NCBI RefSeq assembly: GCF_000987765.1
Contig: NZ_LAHP01000007.1
Span: 107,977-171,976, forward strand
Reading direction: 5' to 3'
Origin: Arsukibacterium sp. MJ3
GTDB lineage: Bacteria > Pseudomonadota > Gammaproteobacteria > Enterobacterales > Alteromonadaceae
DNA length: 64,000 bases
In this document: positions 44,236-51,639 of the stretch, piece after piece
Numbering within the stretch: position 1 is the stretch's first letter
Layout: each line of letters opens with the position of its first letter
Made by a program: the position numbers and the translations under genes
The notes under the pieces: model-generated
Told to the model about the DNA's origin: nothing
What the model saw: only the letters and a program-made list of their open reading frames with translations
The model's database searches: none

Positions 44236-45162
44236 ATGTTTCTAGTCCAATATACCAAACCAGCACTGACCTTTGCTAACCAAATAATTCGTCTTGAACA
44301 AAAAGGTATGTTTTTTAACGATAAAGCAAAAGCTGAAATCCAACTTGCTAGTATTAGCTATTATCGTTTAAGTGGATACTGGTATCCCTTTCGTGTTCGC
44401 GACTCGCAGAACAATATAAAAAATCATTTTTTGCCAGGCACGTGTTTCAACAATGTGCTTTTTCTATACGAAATTGACCGGAGGCTACGCTCGCTGGTTT
44501 TAGATGCCATAGAGCGAGTTGAAATTGCGATTAGAACACAATTCACCTACCACATTGGTCACGCATATGGTCCTTTTGGGCATACAGATGCCAATAACTT
44601 TCACCGCAACTTTAATCACGAAAAATGGTTAAGCAAACTTGAACAAGAAGTTTGTCGCTCAAATGATGATTTTATAATGCACTATCAATCTAAGTATAAA
44701 GGATTCCCTACTATTCCAATTTGGATGCTAACAGAGGTAATGTCATTAGGAGCGTTGTCGATTGGTTATCAAGGGCTTTACAATGATCAAAAACAAGGTA
44801 TTGAAGATAAGAAAGCGATTGCCCAGCATTTTAATATTCACCATAAAAAATTGGGGGATTGGTTACATAGTTTAACTTATGTCAGAAATATTTGTGCCCA
44901 CCATAACAGGTTATGGAACCGCGCTTTGGCTATTAGGCCTGATAAAACAAAAGATACAAATTTCCTTCCTCCTATAACACCAAGAAACGATAGGATTTTT
45001 TATATTCTATTAATGCTCAGACATTTATTAAGAACTACAGGAAGTGGTGATAACTGGACACAGCAGGTAAATCAAGTATTAGAACAACTATCCAAAAGCG
45101 GTAAGTGGCGCTCAGCAATTGGGCTTCCGGAAAATTGGCAGGAACATCCTATTTGGAAATAA
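44236..45162 (+). CDS. Abi_2 family abortive infection protein (AbiD/AbiF-like) with HEPN motif
   Basis: The 308-residue protein has the Abi_2 pattern: YTKPALTFANQIIRLEQKGM at the start, YYRLSGYWYPFR (42-53), YEIDRRLRSLVLDAIERVEIAIR (78-100) and YVRNICAHHNRLWNR (215-229). The last holds R217 and H222, the R-x4-H motif of HEPN ribonucleases, so RNA cleavage after phage infection or antitoxin loss is the likely activity. GGTGG lies 5 bases before the ATG. It sits alone between two RNA methyltransferase genes, with a structured RNA upstream, and looks more A/T-rich than its neighbours, which suggests horizontal gain. Confidence 0.9.
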   Translation: MFLVQYTKPALTFANQIIRLEQKGMFFNDKAKAEIQLASISYYRLSGYWYPFRVRDSQNNIKNHFLPGTCFNNVLFLYEIDRRLRSLVLDAIERVEIAIRTQFTYHIGHAYGPFGHTDANNFHRNFNHEKWLSKLEQEVCRSNDDFIMHYQSKYKGFPTIPIWMLTEVMSLGALSIGYQGLYNDQKQGIEDKKAIAQHFNIHHKKLGDWLHSLTYVRNICAHHNRLWNRALAIRPDKTKDTNFLPPITPRNDRIFYILLMLRHLLRTTGSGDNWTQQVNQVLEQLSKSGKWRSAIGLPENWQEHPIWK

Positions 45163-45339
45163 CATCTTGCCAGCACGTTTAGGTTTATCAACCATTAAAA
45201 AGTCCTGCCTGCTGCTAAATAGCGGTAATTTTAACACTGCTACCCTGCTATTACTTGTATTTTTCGGTTAGCGCAGTATCCTTGGCGGCATTATTCGCTG
45301 CAGTTTCTATCAGCGTTATCTTACCAGGGCCAGTACAGC

Positions 45340-46203
45340 ATGCTTAGTTATCGCCACAGTTATCATGCCGGTAACCATGCCGATGTTTTAAAACATCTGG
45401 TGCAGGTTGCTATTCTCGATTATTTACTACAAAAAGATAAACCGCTGTGTTACCACGACAGCCATGCCGGTGCCGGCTTGTATAGCCTTGGCAGTGAGCA
45501 ATCACAAAAAACCGCAGAGTATCAGCAAGGTATTGCACTATTATGGCAGCATAAGCCACGCTCAGCATCGCTGGCCCGTTATTTAAACCTGATAAAAAGC
45601 CTTAACCCAGATAGCACTCTGGCGTTTTACCCTGGCTCACCAAAAATTGCTGCGCTAATGTTGCGCGCACAAGACAGTATTCAGGCAACCGAGCTACACC
45701 CGAGTGACTTTCCTATTTTACAGAGCCAGTTTGCTAAACGCCGCCATAGCCGCATTGAAAATATTGATGCCTACGCTGGCTTTAAAGCTATGCTACCACC
45801 GCTAACCAAACGGGGGCTGGTACTAATAGACCCACCTTATGAGCTAAAAACTGAATATACCGACTTAATTGCCGGCCTTACTGAAGCGTACAAACGTTTT
45901 CCGCAAGCTACCTATGCCATCTGGTACCCAGTAATTGAACGCACAGCAACCGAAGCCTTTATTAGTGCTATTGTTGGCACCGGTATTAAAAACCAGCTAC
46001 GCATTGAATGTTGCCCGCAAAGCGATAAAGCCGGCTTTGGCATGAGTGGCAGCGGCATGCTGGTGATTAACCCACCTTACACCTTAGCGGCAACTATGCA
46101 GGACGCGTTAACCGAGTTGGCCCCGTTGCTAACCGCCAGCAGCGATGATAATACAATGAATAGCAGTAACCTGTGGCAGGTAAGCCAACTGGTTGGAGAG
46201 TAA
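45340..46203 (+). CDS. rlmJ: 23S rRNA m6A2030 methyltransferase RlmJ
   Basis: The 287-residue protein starts MLSYRHSYHAGNHADVLKH, as in E. coli RlmJ, and has HDSHAGAGLY for S-adenosylmethionine binding and the adenine-N6 catalytic motif DPPYE near residue 166. It methylates A2030 of 23S rRNA. The 177 bases before it, after the Abi gene, show no gene. It ends 2 bases before the preferred start of the nuclease gene. Confidence 0.95.
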   Translation: MLSYRHSYHAGNHADVLKHLVQVAILDYLLQKDKPLCYHDSHAGAGLYSLGSEQSQKTAEYQQGIALLWQHKPRSASLARYLNLIKSLNPDSTLAFYPGSPKIAALMLRAQDSIQATELHPSDFPILQSQFAKRRHSRIENIDAYAGFKAMLPPLTKRGLVLIDPPYELKTEYTDLIAGLTEAYKRFPQATYAIWYPVIERTATEAFISAIVGTGIKNQLRIECCPQSDKAGFGMSGSGMLVINPPYTLAATMQDALTELAPLLTASSDDNTMNSSNLWQVSQLVGE

Positions 46204-46204
46204 T

Positions 46205-47032
46205 ATGGTGGTGTTTATATTGTCGTTTATATTGCTCCTAAGCAAAGTGGTCCGGGTTAGCATGTATTCACTGCTAGCTGTAGTGCTATTGCTGCTGTCC
46301 GCTAAAAGCCAGGCTTTTGGCCGTACCGGCCATATTATGATCTGCCAGATGAGCTATCAATTAGTGCAACCAGCCACACGCCAGCAGCTAGACCAATTGC
46401 TAAAAGCAACACCCTACCCCAGCTTTGGCCCGGCCTGTGTCTGGCCTGACGAAGTACGTTCTGAAGAGCAGTTTGCCTGGACTAAACCCCATCACTATAT
46501 CAATTTGCAGCGCGGTGAAACAGAAGTTACCCGGGATCATTGCCCCGAGGTGGGCTGTGTGGTGTCGGCCATAGAAGATATGCAACTGCGGCTTAAGCAA
46601 AACAAACAAGACTGGCAGGCACTGCTATTTTTAAGCCACTACATTAGTGATTTACATCAACCCTTACATGTTAGTTTTGCCGATGATTTAGGCGGTAACC
46701 GCACCGCAGTGTACTTTTTTGGTGAGCCCTCTAATTTACATGGCCTCTGGGACAGCAATTTGCTTACGAAACTGGGTTACGATGAACCTGCTAGGCAACA
46801 ACAACTGTTTGCCAGCTTAAGCCTGGCGCAGCAGCAACAATGGCAAGCCAGCGGTTTAATGGATTGGACGAATGAGTCAGCCCGCATTACTGTGGGTTTG
46901 TATCAGGAATACCGGCCAGGCATGTTAATTAACGACAACTATGTGGCGAAACATCAAGCGGTACTAGAGCAGCGCCTATTACAAGCCGCAGTGCGACTGG
47001 CCGCTACCCTGGACAAACTTTTTGCAGAATAA
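46205..47032 (+). CDS. Secreted S1/P1-type zinc nuclease
   Basis: The protein has the S1/P1 zinc sites: FGRTGH near residue 38, WPDEVR, HHYIN, FLSHYISDLHQPLHV and GGNRTAVYFF...NLHGLWDSNLL. These bind three zinc ions, and the enzyme cuts single-stranded DNA or RNA outside the cytoplasm. GGAG lies 6 bases before ATG 46205. A later ATG at 46262 gives a textbook signal peptide ending SQA and may be the real start; the preferred reading then has extra hydrophobic residues in front. The mature N-terminal residue, tryptophan in S1/P1, is phenylalanine here. Confidence 0.85.
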   Translation: MVVFILSFILLLSKVVRVSMYSLLAVVLLLLSAKSQAFGRTGHIMICQMSYQLVQPATRQQLDQLLKATPYPSFGPACVWPDEVRSEEQFAWTKPHHYINLQRGETEVTRDHCPEVGCVVSAIEDMQLRLKQNKQDWQALLFLSHYISDLHQPLHVSFADDLGGNRTAVYFFGEPSNLHGLWDSNLLTKLGYDEPARQQQLFASLSLAQQQQWQASGLMDWTNESARITVGLYQEYRPGMLINDNYVAKHQAVLEQRLLQAAVRLAATLDKLFAE

Positions 47033-47058
47033 CTTACGCAACATAACAGCAGGGTCAG

Positions 47059-47604
47059 TTAACGGATCCAGCCTTTACTGATCTGGCGAAAGCTGTCGGT
47101 ACCCGCGCGTTCCAGCCATTCAAATGCCAGCATTTCTTTGCTGATTATCTGACTACCGGCTTGTTGCATACGGCTTAACGCTAGCTGTTTGTTCTCGATG
47201 GTGCGCGACCCTACTGCCTCGTCAACTACAAACACCTGGTAACCAGCGGCTAGCAAATCAAACACCGTTTGCAACACACAAACATGGCTTTCGGTGCCAA
47301 TCACTACAATTTGCTGGCGGCCCAAGCTAGCCAGGCGCTGTTGTACTGCAGGCTCACGCCAGGCACTAAAGTGAATTTTCTCAAGCACGGCGCCATCTGG
47401 CAGCAACTCACGTAAGCTAGGTACCGTATGGCCCAGCCCCTGCGGATACTGCTCAGTAGCCAGTAGCGGAATATCCAGCTGTAATGCTACCTGCAATACC
47501 CAGGCCGCCGCTTGCTCAACTGCCTTGCTGTCATAAATGGCCGGTGCCAGTTTCTGCTGAATATCAATCAGTAACACCATACTGTCGCTGGCTTTTAATA
47601 GCAT
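47059..47604 (-). CDS. Isochorismatase-like cysteine hydrolase
   Basis: The 181-residue protein has the isochorismatase fold with its triad: Asp in VLLIDIQ (near 14), Lys in LEKIHFSA (near 96) and Cys in GTESHVCVLQT (near 109). YcaC-like and nicotinamidase-like relatives hydrolyse amides or enol ethers; which of these applies is unclear. An upstream region of 98 bases separates it from yciU and contains a 20-base direct repeat. A cytoplasmic enzyme is likely, as no signal peptide is seen. Confidence 0.85.
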   Translation of the reverse strand: MLLKASDSMVLLIDIQQKLAPAIYDSKAVEQAAAWVLQVALQLDIPLLATEQYPQGLGHTVPSLRELLPDGAVLEKIHFSAWREPAVQQRLASLGRQQIVVIGTESHVCVLQTVFDLLAAGYQVFVVDEAVGSRTIENKQLALSRMQQAGSQIISKEMLAFEWLERAGTDSFRQISKGWIR

Positions 47605-47674
47605 ATCTGTTTGCCTTAGTGCTTGTTTAAACGCATTTAATTACTAGCCTCAGCAGAGTAAATAGTAGTGGCCT

Positions 47675-47714
47675 CGCCAGCTATTATTAACCCCGCCAGC
47701 TATTATTGACCCCG
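47675..47714. repeat. 20-base tandem duplication at the yciU 3' end
   Basis: CGCCAGCTATTATTAACCCC (47675-47694) is followed directly by CGCCAGCTATTATTGACCCC (47695-47714), differing at one base. The second copy covers the yciU stop codon (47703-47705) and its last codons, so the first looks like a duplicate of the gene's end. Confidence 0.85.
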
Positions 47715-48026
47715 CCACTGGGCATGGCAAAGTGAGTCGTGTTTTTCGCGGCTGAGTAAAATACGGGCCAGCACCATATCGGCTGCACCATTGCTGCCGG
47801 TTAAGCCAATTTGCGCTTCAAAGTGTAGCTCGGGCTCTAAATCCTGCATGGTAAGCTCTACCCACTCGGCACCAGGTATTACCATGTCTACATAACCACT
47901 TTGTTCATATTGCTGCTGATACAAATTGTAATCGGCGGCATTAAGATTATCGGCTGCTAATTCTTCAAAAATATCAAACGCGTGATCGCACAGCTCGTCC
48001 ATCGACCATAATTCTAAATCTTGCAT
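47703..48026 (-). CDS. yciU: YciU/DUF440 family protein, dsDNA mimic
   Basis: The 107-residue, strongly acidic protein matches E. coli YciU (HI1450-type dsDNA mimic): AFDIFEELAADNLNAADYNLY (with the E-L-A-A-D-N-L core) and ARILLSREKHDSLCHAQWR at the C-terminus. The family is thought to mimic the charge of DNA and bind DNA-binding proteins. The partner is not known from sequence. The 20-base tandem repeat lies at its end. Confidence 0.9.
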   Translation of the reverse strand: MQDLELWSMDELCDHAFDIFEELAADNLNAADYNLYQQQYEQSGYVDMVIPGAEWVELTMQDLEPELHFEAQIGLTGSNGAADMVLARILLSREKHDSLCHAQWRGQ

Positions 48027-48145
48027 ACTGCCTGCCTTGAAAACCGGATATTTACTTACTGAAATTTGCGTTCAGTATAGCAAGGCTTTGCGCACAAAGC
48101 TGCCATGCTGTTACACTGCGACCGTTAATAGTCGCGGGGTTTAGC

Positions 48146-48988
48146 ATGTACATTTGTCCACTTTGTCGTCAGCCATTAATGTTATTAGGGCTATCAGGGT
48201 TGTCAGAGTTATCAGGCCGGCAATACCACTGTACCAATAAACATAGTTTTGATCTTGCAAAAGAAGGCTATGTTAATTTACTGCCGGTACAGCAGAAAAA
48301 CTCGAAAGATCCCGGCGATAACAAACTAATGATCCAGGCACGGCGGGCCTTTTTAGAAAGTGCTGCATACCAGCCATTGTCAGATGCCGTAAATGGCCTA
48401 CTCGCCGACACCGCTGCAAAAACGCTGCTAGATTTAGGCTGTGGCGAAGGATATTACAGCGGCCGGCTGCAACAAGCCCTTAGCAAGGCAGCACCAGCGC
48501 ATAAAGATTTACAGTTGTATGGCATCGATATTTCTAAAATCGCTATTAAATATGCTGCCAAACACTACCCTACTATGCAATTTGCGGTAGCCAGTGCCTA
48601 TCAGCTGCCCTTTGCGAGCAATTATTTTGACGGTGCTATTCGTATTTATGCCCCGTCTGATAACGCCGAGCTGCAACGGGTTATTAAGCCACAAGGGCGA
48701 TTAGTGAGTGTTAGCCCAGGGCCAAACCATTTAATAGAAATGAAGCAGGCGGTATACCGCGAGGTAAAACCACATAGCGCTGTCATTAAAGACGAGCCGG
48801 GTTTTAACCATATTACGCGGCAGCAATTACGCTACACCTTAGCGATAAATGAGCCGCAGCAACTGGATAATTTATTACAAATGGTGCCACTGGCCTGGAA
48901 ATTTAATGCTGAAAATCGCCAGCATTTTGTTAGCACAACCCAGCAAATTAGTATCGATTTTTTACTAGATGTGTATCAGCGACAGTAA
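48146..48988 (+). CDS. rlmA: 23S rRNA m1G745 methyltransferase RlmA
   Basis: The 280-residue protein has the RlmA layout: a zinc finger with CPLC (4-7) and CTNKHSFD near 29, KEGYVNLLPVQQKNSKDPGD, then a Rossmann methyltransferase domain with LLDLGCGEGYYSG (around 96-108). It methylates G745 in helix 35 of 23S rRNA. Neither TlrB-type macrolide resistance features nor a neighbour suggest a different function. Confidence 0.93.
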   Translation: MYICPLCRQPLMLLGLSGLSELSGRQYHCTNKHSFDLAKEGYVNLLPVQQKNSKDPGDNKLMIQARRAFLESAAYQPLSDAVNGLLADTAAKTLLDLGCGEGYYSGRLQQALSKAAPAHKDLQLYGIDISKIAIKYAAKHYPTMQFAVASAYQLPFASNYFDGAIRIYAPSDNAELQRVIKPQGRLVSVSPGPNHLIEMKQAVYREVKPHSAVIKDEPGFNHITRQQLRYTLAINEPQQLDNLLQMVPLAWKFNAENRQHFVSTTQQISIDFLLDVYQRQ

Positions 48989-48990
48989 AC

Positions 48991-49045
48991 AATGCCACTG
49001 AATCATTGCCACTAACCATTACTACTGAACTATTGCTACTTAACC
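48991..49045. repeat. Four degenerate 13-14-base tandem units between convergent genes
   Basis: The units AATGCCACTGAATC, ATTGCCACTAACC, ATTACTACTGAACT and ATTGCTACTTAACC are arranged head to tail from 48991 to 49045. The last overlaps the stop codon of the serine hydrolase gene at 49036-49038. Confidence 0.65.
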
Positions 49046-50289
49046 AGCGGCTTACAATCAGCAGCCTGGCGGGTGCTACCCTTTTCGTCAGTAGCCACAT
49101 TTGGCATACACAGTGCCAGTTTCTGTTTTTCCTGCTGCTGCAGCGCACTAAACATCTTATTCCAGAAGGTGGTGCTAAGTTTGTTTACTACGTTAGACTC
49201 GGCATTAAGTAAAATAACCAGCCCCAGCTCGCGCTGACGTGAATACGCCAGTTCAGCCCGAAACCCCTGCACCCAGCCACCATGGTAAATCAGTTCTTCA
49301 CTACCAAACTGATACACCCGCCAGCCCAGCGCATAGTGGGCATCTTTAATATAGTTGCGCCATTCTGAGCGTCGCAGGTCACGCGGGGTTCTCACCCGTT
49401 TTTCAATTATTTTATCCAGCACGGCCAGCGGCATCACTTGTGGGTAATAGCCCAATTGGGCAATTAACCAGTGGCTTAAATCAATAACGCTGGCATTTAC
49501 CCCGGCGGCCGGGGCAAAGCGGTAATAACTTTGGTTTACATTGCGCGAAAGCCAGCCCCCTTTCGCCCGAATATGTGGGCTGGCACGGTTTTCATTCAGC
49601 AAATAGGCCTCTAACCCCAACGAGGCCGTGGGTAATTGCAACGGCTCAAAAATATTCTGCCGTAATAAACTGGCATAATCACTAGTGGTGGTCTGGCTGA
49701 TAATTGGCTCGATCAGACTAAATAACACATTCTGATAGCCATAACATTGGCCAGGGTTACACAGTGGGTCTATTTTTTGAAATTGCGGCAAAATTTTCGC
49801 TGGCAGCACATTGGCTTCAATCAGATTATCGTAAGCATTGGGCATTACCCCGCTACTTTGTGATAACAAGTGCTCAATTTTTAATTGCGGATTATAAGTA
49901 GCATTTTTAAAGGAAAACTCCGGAATATACTGCACCACCGGTTCGTCCCAACGAAAATGCCCGCGGGCCTCTAAAATACTGGCTAAACCTGCTGCAAATG
50001 TTTTTGATACCGAGGCAATTCTAAATACCGTGTAAGGGTCAACCGCCGCTTTTGCACCTACTTCTCTTATTCCGTAGCCTTTGGCACTAATAATTTTGTT
50101 TTGGTAAACCACCGCATAAGCAGCACCAGGAATAGCATGCTCAACCATTTGTTGATTAAAGTAACGATCAAACTCGGCTAACTCTGCAGCCAGTGGTTCT
50201 ACACTAACTTGTGGCTCAACGGCCAATGCCTTAAACGACACAGCCGAGGTTAATCCCAATAGTACTACAACTAAAAATACTCGAATCAA
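49036..50289 (-). CDS. Serine hydrolase, beta-lactamase/DD-peptidase family
   Basis: The 417-residue protein has a signal peptide (cleavage near ALAVE, residue 24) and the class C beta-lactamase-like motifs: SVSK (in IASVSKTFAAG, the nucleophile serine), YQN (in YGYQNVLFS, the Y-x-N box) and HGG (in YHGGWVQGF, replacing K-T-G). Such proteins include esterases, DD-peptidases and D-aminopeptidases; a true beta-lactamase is less likely given HGG. Start TTG 50289 follows GAGG. Its C-terminus overlaps the tandem repeat. It would act in the periplasm. Confidence 0.85.
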   Translation of the reverse strand: MIRVFLVVVLLGLTSAVSFKALAVEPQVSVEPLAAELAEFDRYFNQQMVEHAIPGAAYAVVYQNKIISAKGYGIREVGAKAAVDPYTVFRIASVSKTFAAGLASILEARGHFRWDEPVVQYIPEFSFKNATYNPQLKIEHLLSQSSGVMPNAYDNLIEANVLPAKILPQFQKIDPLCNPGQCYGYQNVLFSLIEPIISQTTTSDYASLLRQNIFEPLQLPTASLGLEAYLLNENRASPHIRAKGGWLSRNVNQSYYRFAPAAGVNASVIDLSHWLIAQLGYYPQVMPLAVLDKIIEKRVRTPRDLRRSEWRNYIKDAHYALGWRVYQFGSEELIYHGGWVQGFRAELAYSRQRELGLVILLNAESNVVNKLSTTFWNKMFSALQQQEKQKLALCMPNVATDEKGSTRQAADCKPLVK

Positions 50290-50403
50290 AATAACCTCAT
50301 ATTAGCTAACGCTGACACGTTAAAAAATGCTGCAGCAAGGTATCACTAAAACCGTTATCAGCCAACCACAATAGGCATTTGCTGCTAGCGGCAAACTAGC
50401 AGT

Positions 50404-50820
50404 TTACAGCAGGGCTAACACCAAAATTCGGATCCAAATTAACCACAATACCAAGCAGCCCAACAAAAACACCCTAAAACGAAGCCGCACATTATTGCTG
50501 CCAATATGTATAACAGTATGCCAGTACCGCAATGCTACAAAGACCACACCCATCACTAAAAACGTTACATCGGCCAGGCCCAGCTGTAAACTGAACAACA
50601 CGCTAAAGAGATACAGCATCGGCATTTGAAACTGATTATCAAAATTGCGACTGGTGGCAATAACCTGCTCGTTAGCACCGGTTAAGTCCATGGTACGAAA
50701 GGCACTTAGGTTAATTTCTCTATTTTTAGCGGCGTTAATGCGTCGCCGGCCCATAAAAATCATTACCACACTGGTTAGCAACACCTGCGCAAACACTGGT
50801 AATAATAGCAACTTCTCCAT
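50404..50820 (-). CDS. MAPEG family membrane protein
   Basis: This 138-residue protein has four hydrophobic helices and the MAPEG features: NREINLSAFRTMDLTGANEQV and ATSRNFDNQFQMPMLYLF near 55-75, then ALRYWHTVIHIGSNNVRLRFRVF, the R-x-x-H-x-x and N-x-x-x-R-x-R helix. MAPEG proteins include glutathione transferases and related membrane enzymes. AGGATG precedes the ATG. It shares direction with the serine hydrolase gene 114 bases downstream. Confidence 0.85.
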   Translation of the reverse strand: MEKLLLLPVFAQVLLTSVVMIFMGRRRINAAKNREINLSAFRTMDLTGANEQVIATSRNFDNQFQMPMLYLFSVLFSLQLGLADVTFLVMGVVFVALRYWHTVIHIGSNNVRLRFRVFLLGCLVLWLIWIRILVLALL

Positions 50821-50979
50821 TGGGTCATCCTGTTAGGTTAGTAATAGTAATTTTTTACCGCTACAAAGCGCATAAAGTATGCCTGTTGCCGACCCTATTG
50901 CCAACTGATGATTATAGCTGGCGTTTACAGCCATAGCGGCATTGGGTATCCTTAGCCGTCAAATTTCAGGATGCTGGCC

Positions 50980-51564
50980 ATGGCTCAACTTTATTTTTAC
51001 TACTCGGCAATGAACGCCGGCAAGTCTACCTCGTTATTGCAAAGCGCCTACAATTATCAGGAACGAGGTATGAGCGTAGCAATATATACCGCAGCGCTAG
51101 ATAACCGCTTTGGTCTTGGCAAAGTAAGCTCACGTATTGGTCTGGCGATGGACGCCCATATTTTTACACCGCAGTTTCATTTTACAGAGCATGTGCAGCA
51201 GCTTAAAACCGACGGCAGGCTAGACTGTGTACTTATTGATGAAGCGCAATTTTTGAGTAAAGTGCAGGTGCGTCAGTTAACCGATATTGTAGATGAGCTG
51301 AATATTCCGGTACTGGCGTTTGGCCTTCGCACCGACTTTTTAGGTGAAACCTTTGCCGGTAGCCAGGCATTGCTAGCCTGGGCTGATAAATTAATTGAGC
51401 TAAAAACCATTTGTCACTGTGGCCGCAAAGCGAACTTTGTGGTGCGACTCGACGCCGATGGCAATGCCGCTACCGCCGGTAGCCAGGTGCAAATTGGTGG
51501 CAATGAAAGCTATGTATCAATGTGTCGTCAGCATTTTAAACAGCTGGTCTGGCAACAACGTTAA
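50980..51564 (+). CDS. tdk: Thymidine kinase
   Basis: The 194-residue protein is a type II thymidine kinase: P-loop [12 protein letters not shown] (9-20), [12 protein letters not shown], the Walker B-like [15 protein letters not shown] and the zinc site CHCGRK with a late cysteine in SMCRQH. I use ATG 50980, giving [16 protein letters not shown] as in E. coli; another ATG 9 bases upstream (50971) falls on the ribosome binding site AGGATG. It phosphorylates thymidine for salvage. Confidence 0.96.
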   Translation: MAQLYFYYSAMNAGKSTSLLQSAYNYQERGMSVAIYTAALDNRFGLGKVSSRIGLAMDAHIFTPQFHFTEHVQQLKTDGRLDCVLIDEAQFLSKVQVRQLTDIVDELNIPVLAFGLRTDFLGETFAGSQALLAWADKLIELKTICHCGRKANFVVRLDADGNAATAGSQVQIGGNESYVSMCRQHFKQLVWQQR

Positions 51565-51601
51565 ACCACGGCAATAAGCCGGATAAGTTGCCATAACAGT
51601 G

Positions 51602-51631
51602 TGATCCGTTATAGTAGTAAAAAACGGATCA
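51602..51631. promoter_or_regulatory. 9-base inverted repeat before the diguanylate cyclase gene
   Basis: TGATCCGTT (51602-51610) and AACGGATCA (51623-51631) are perfect inverted repeats around a 12-base A/T-rich loop, 8 bases before the likely start codon at 51640. It may be an operator, or an RNA hairpin occluding the ribosome binding site. An in-frame GTG at 51601 lies at its left edge. Confidence 0.55.
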
Positions 51632-51639
51632 TTACTTTT

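Noticed and set aside
45163..45339. A hydrophobic frame resembling the start of a LysE-type transporter before rlmJ
   Set aside because: The stretch is about 30 codons, lacks a start and ends at a stop inside the rlmJ leader; it is too short to call a gene remnant.
49036..50289. Beta-lactamase resistance gene
   Set aside because: The K-T-G box is replaced by H-G-G and no resistance context is present, so a general serine hydrolase or DD-peptidase is the safer call.
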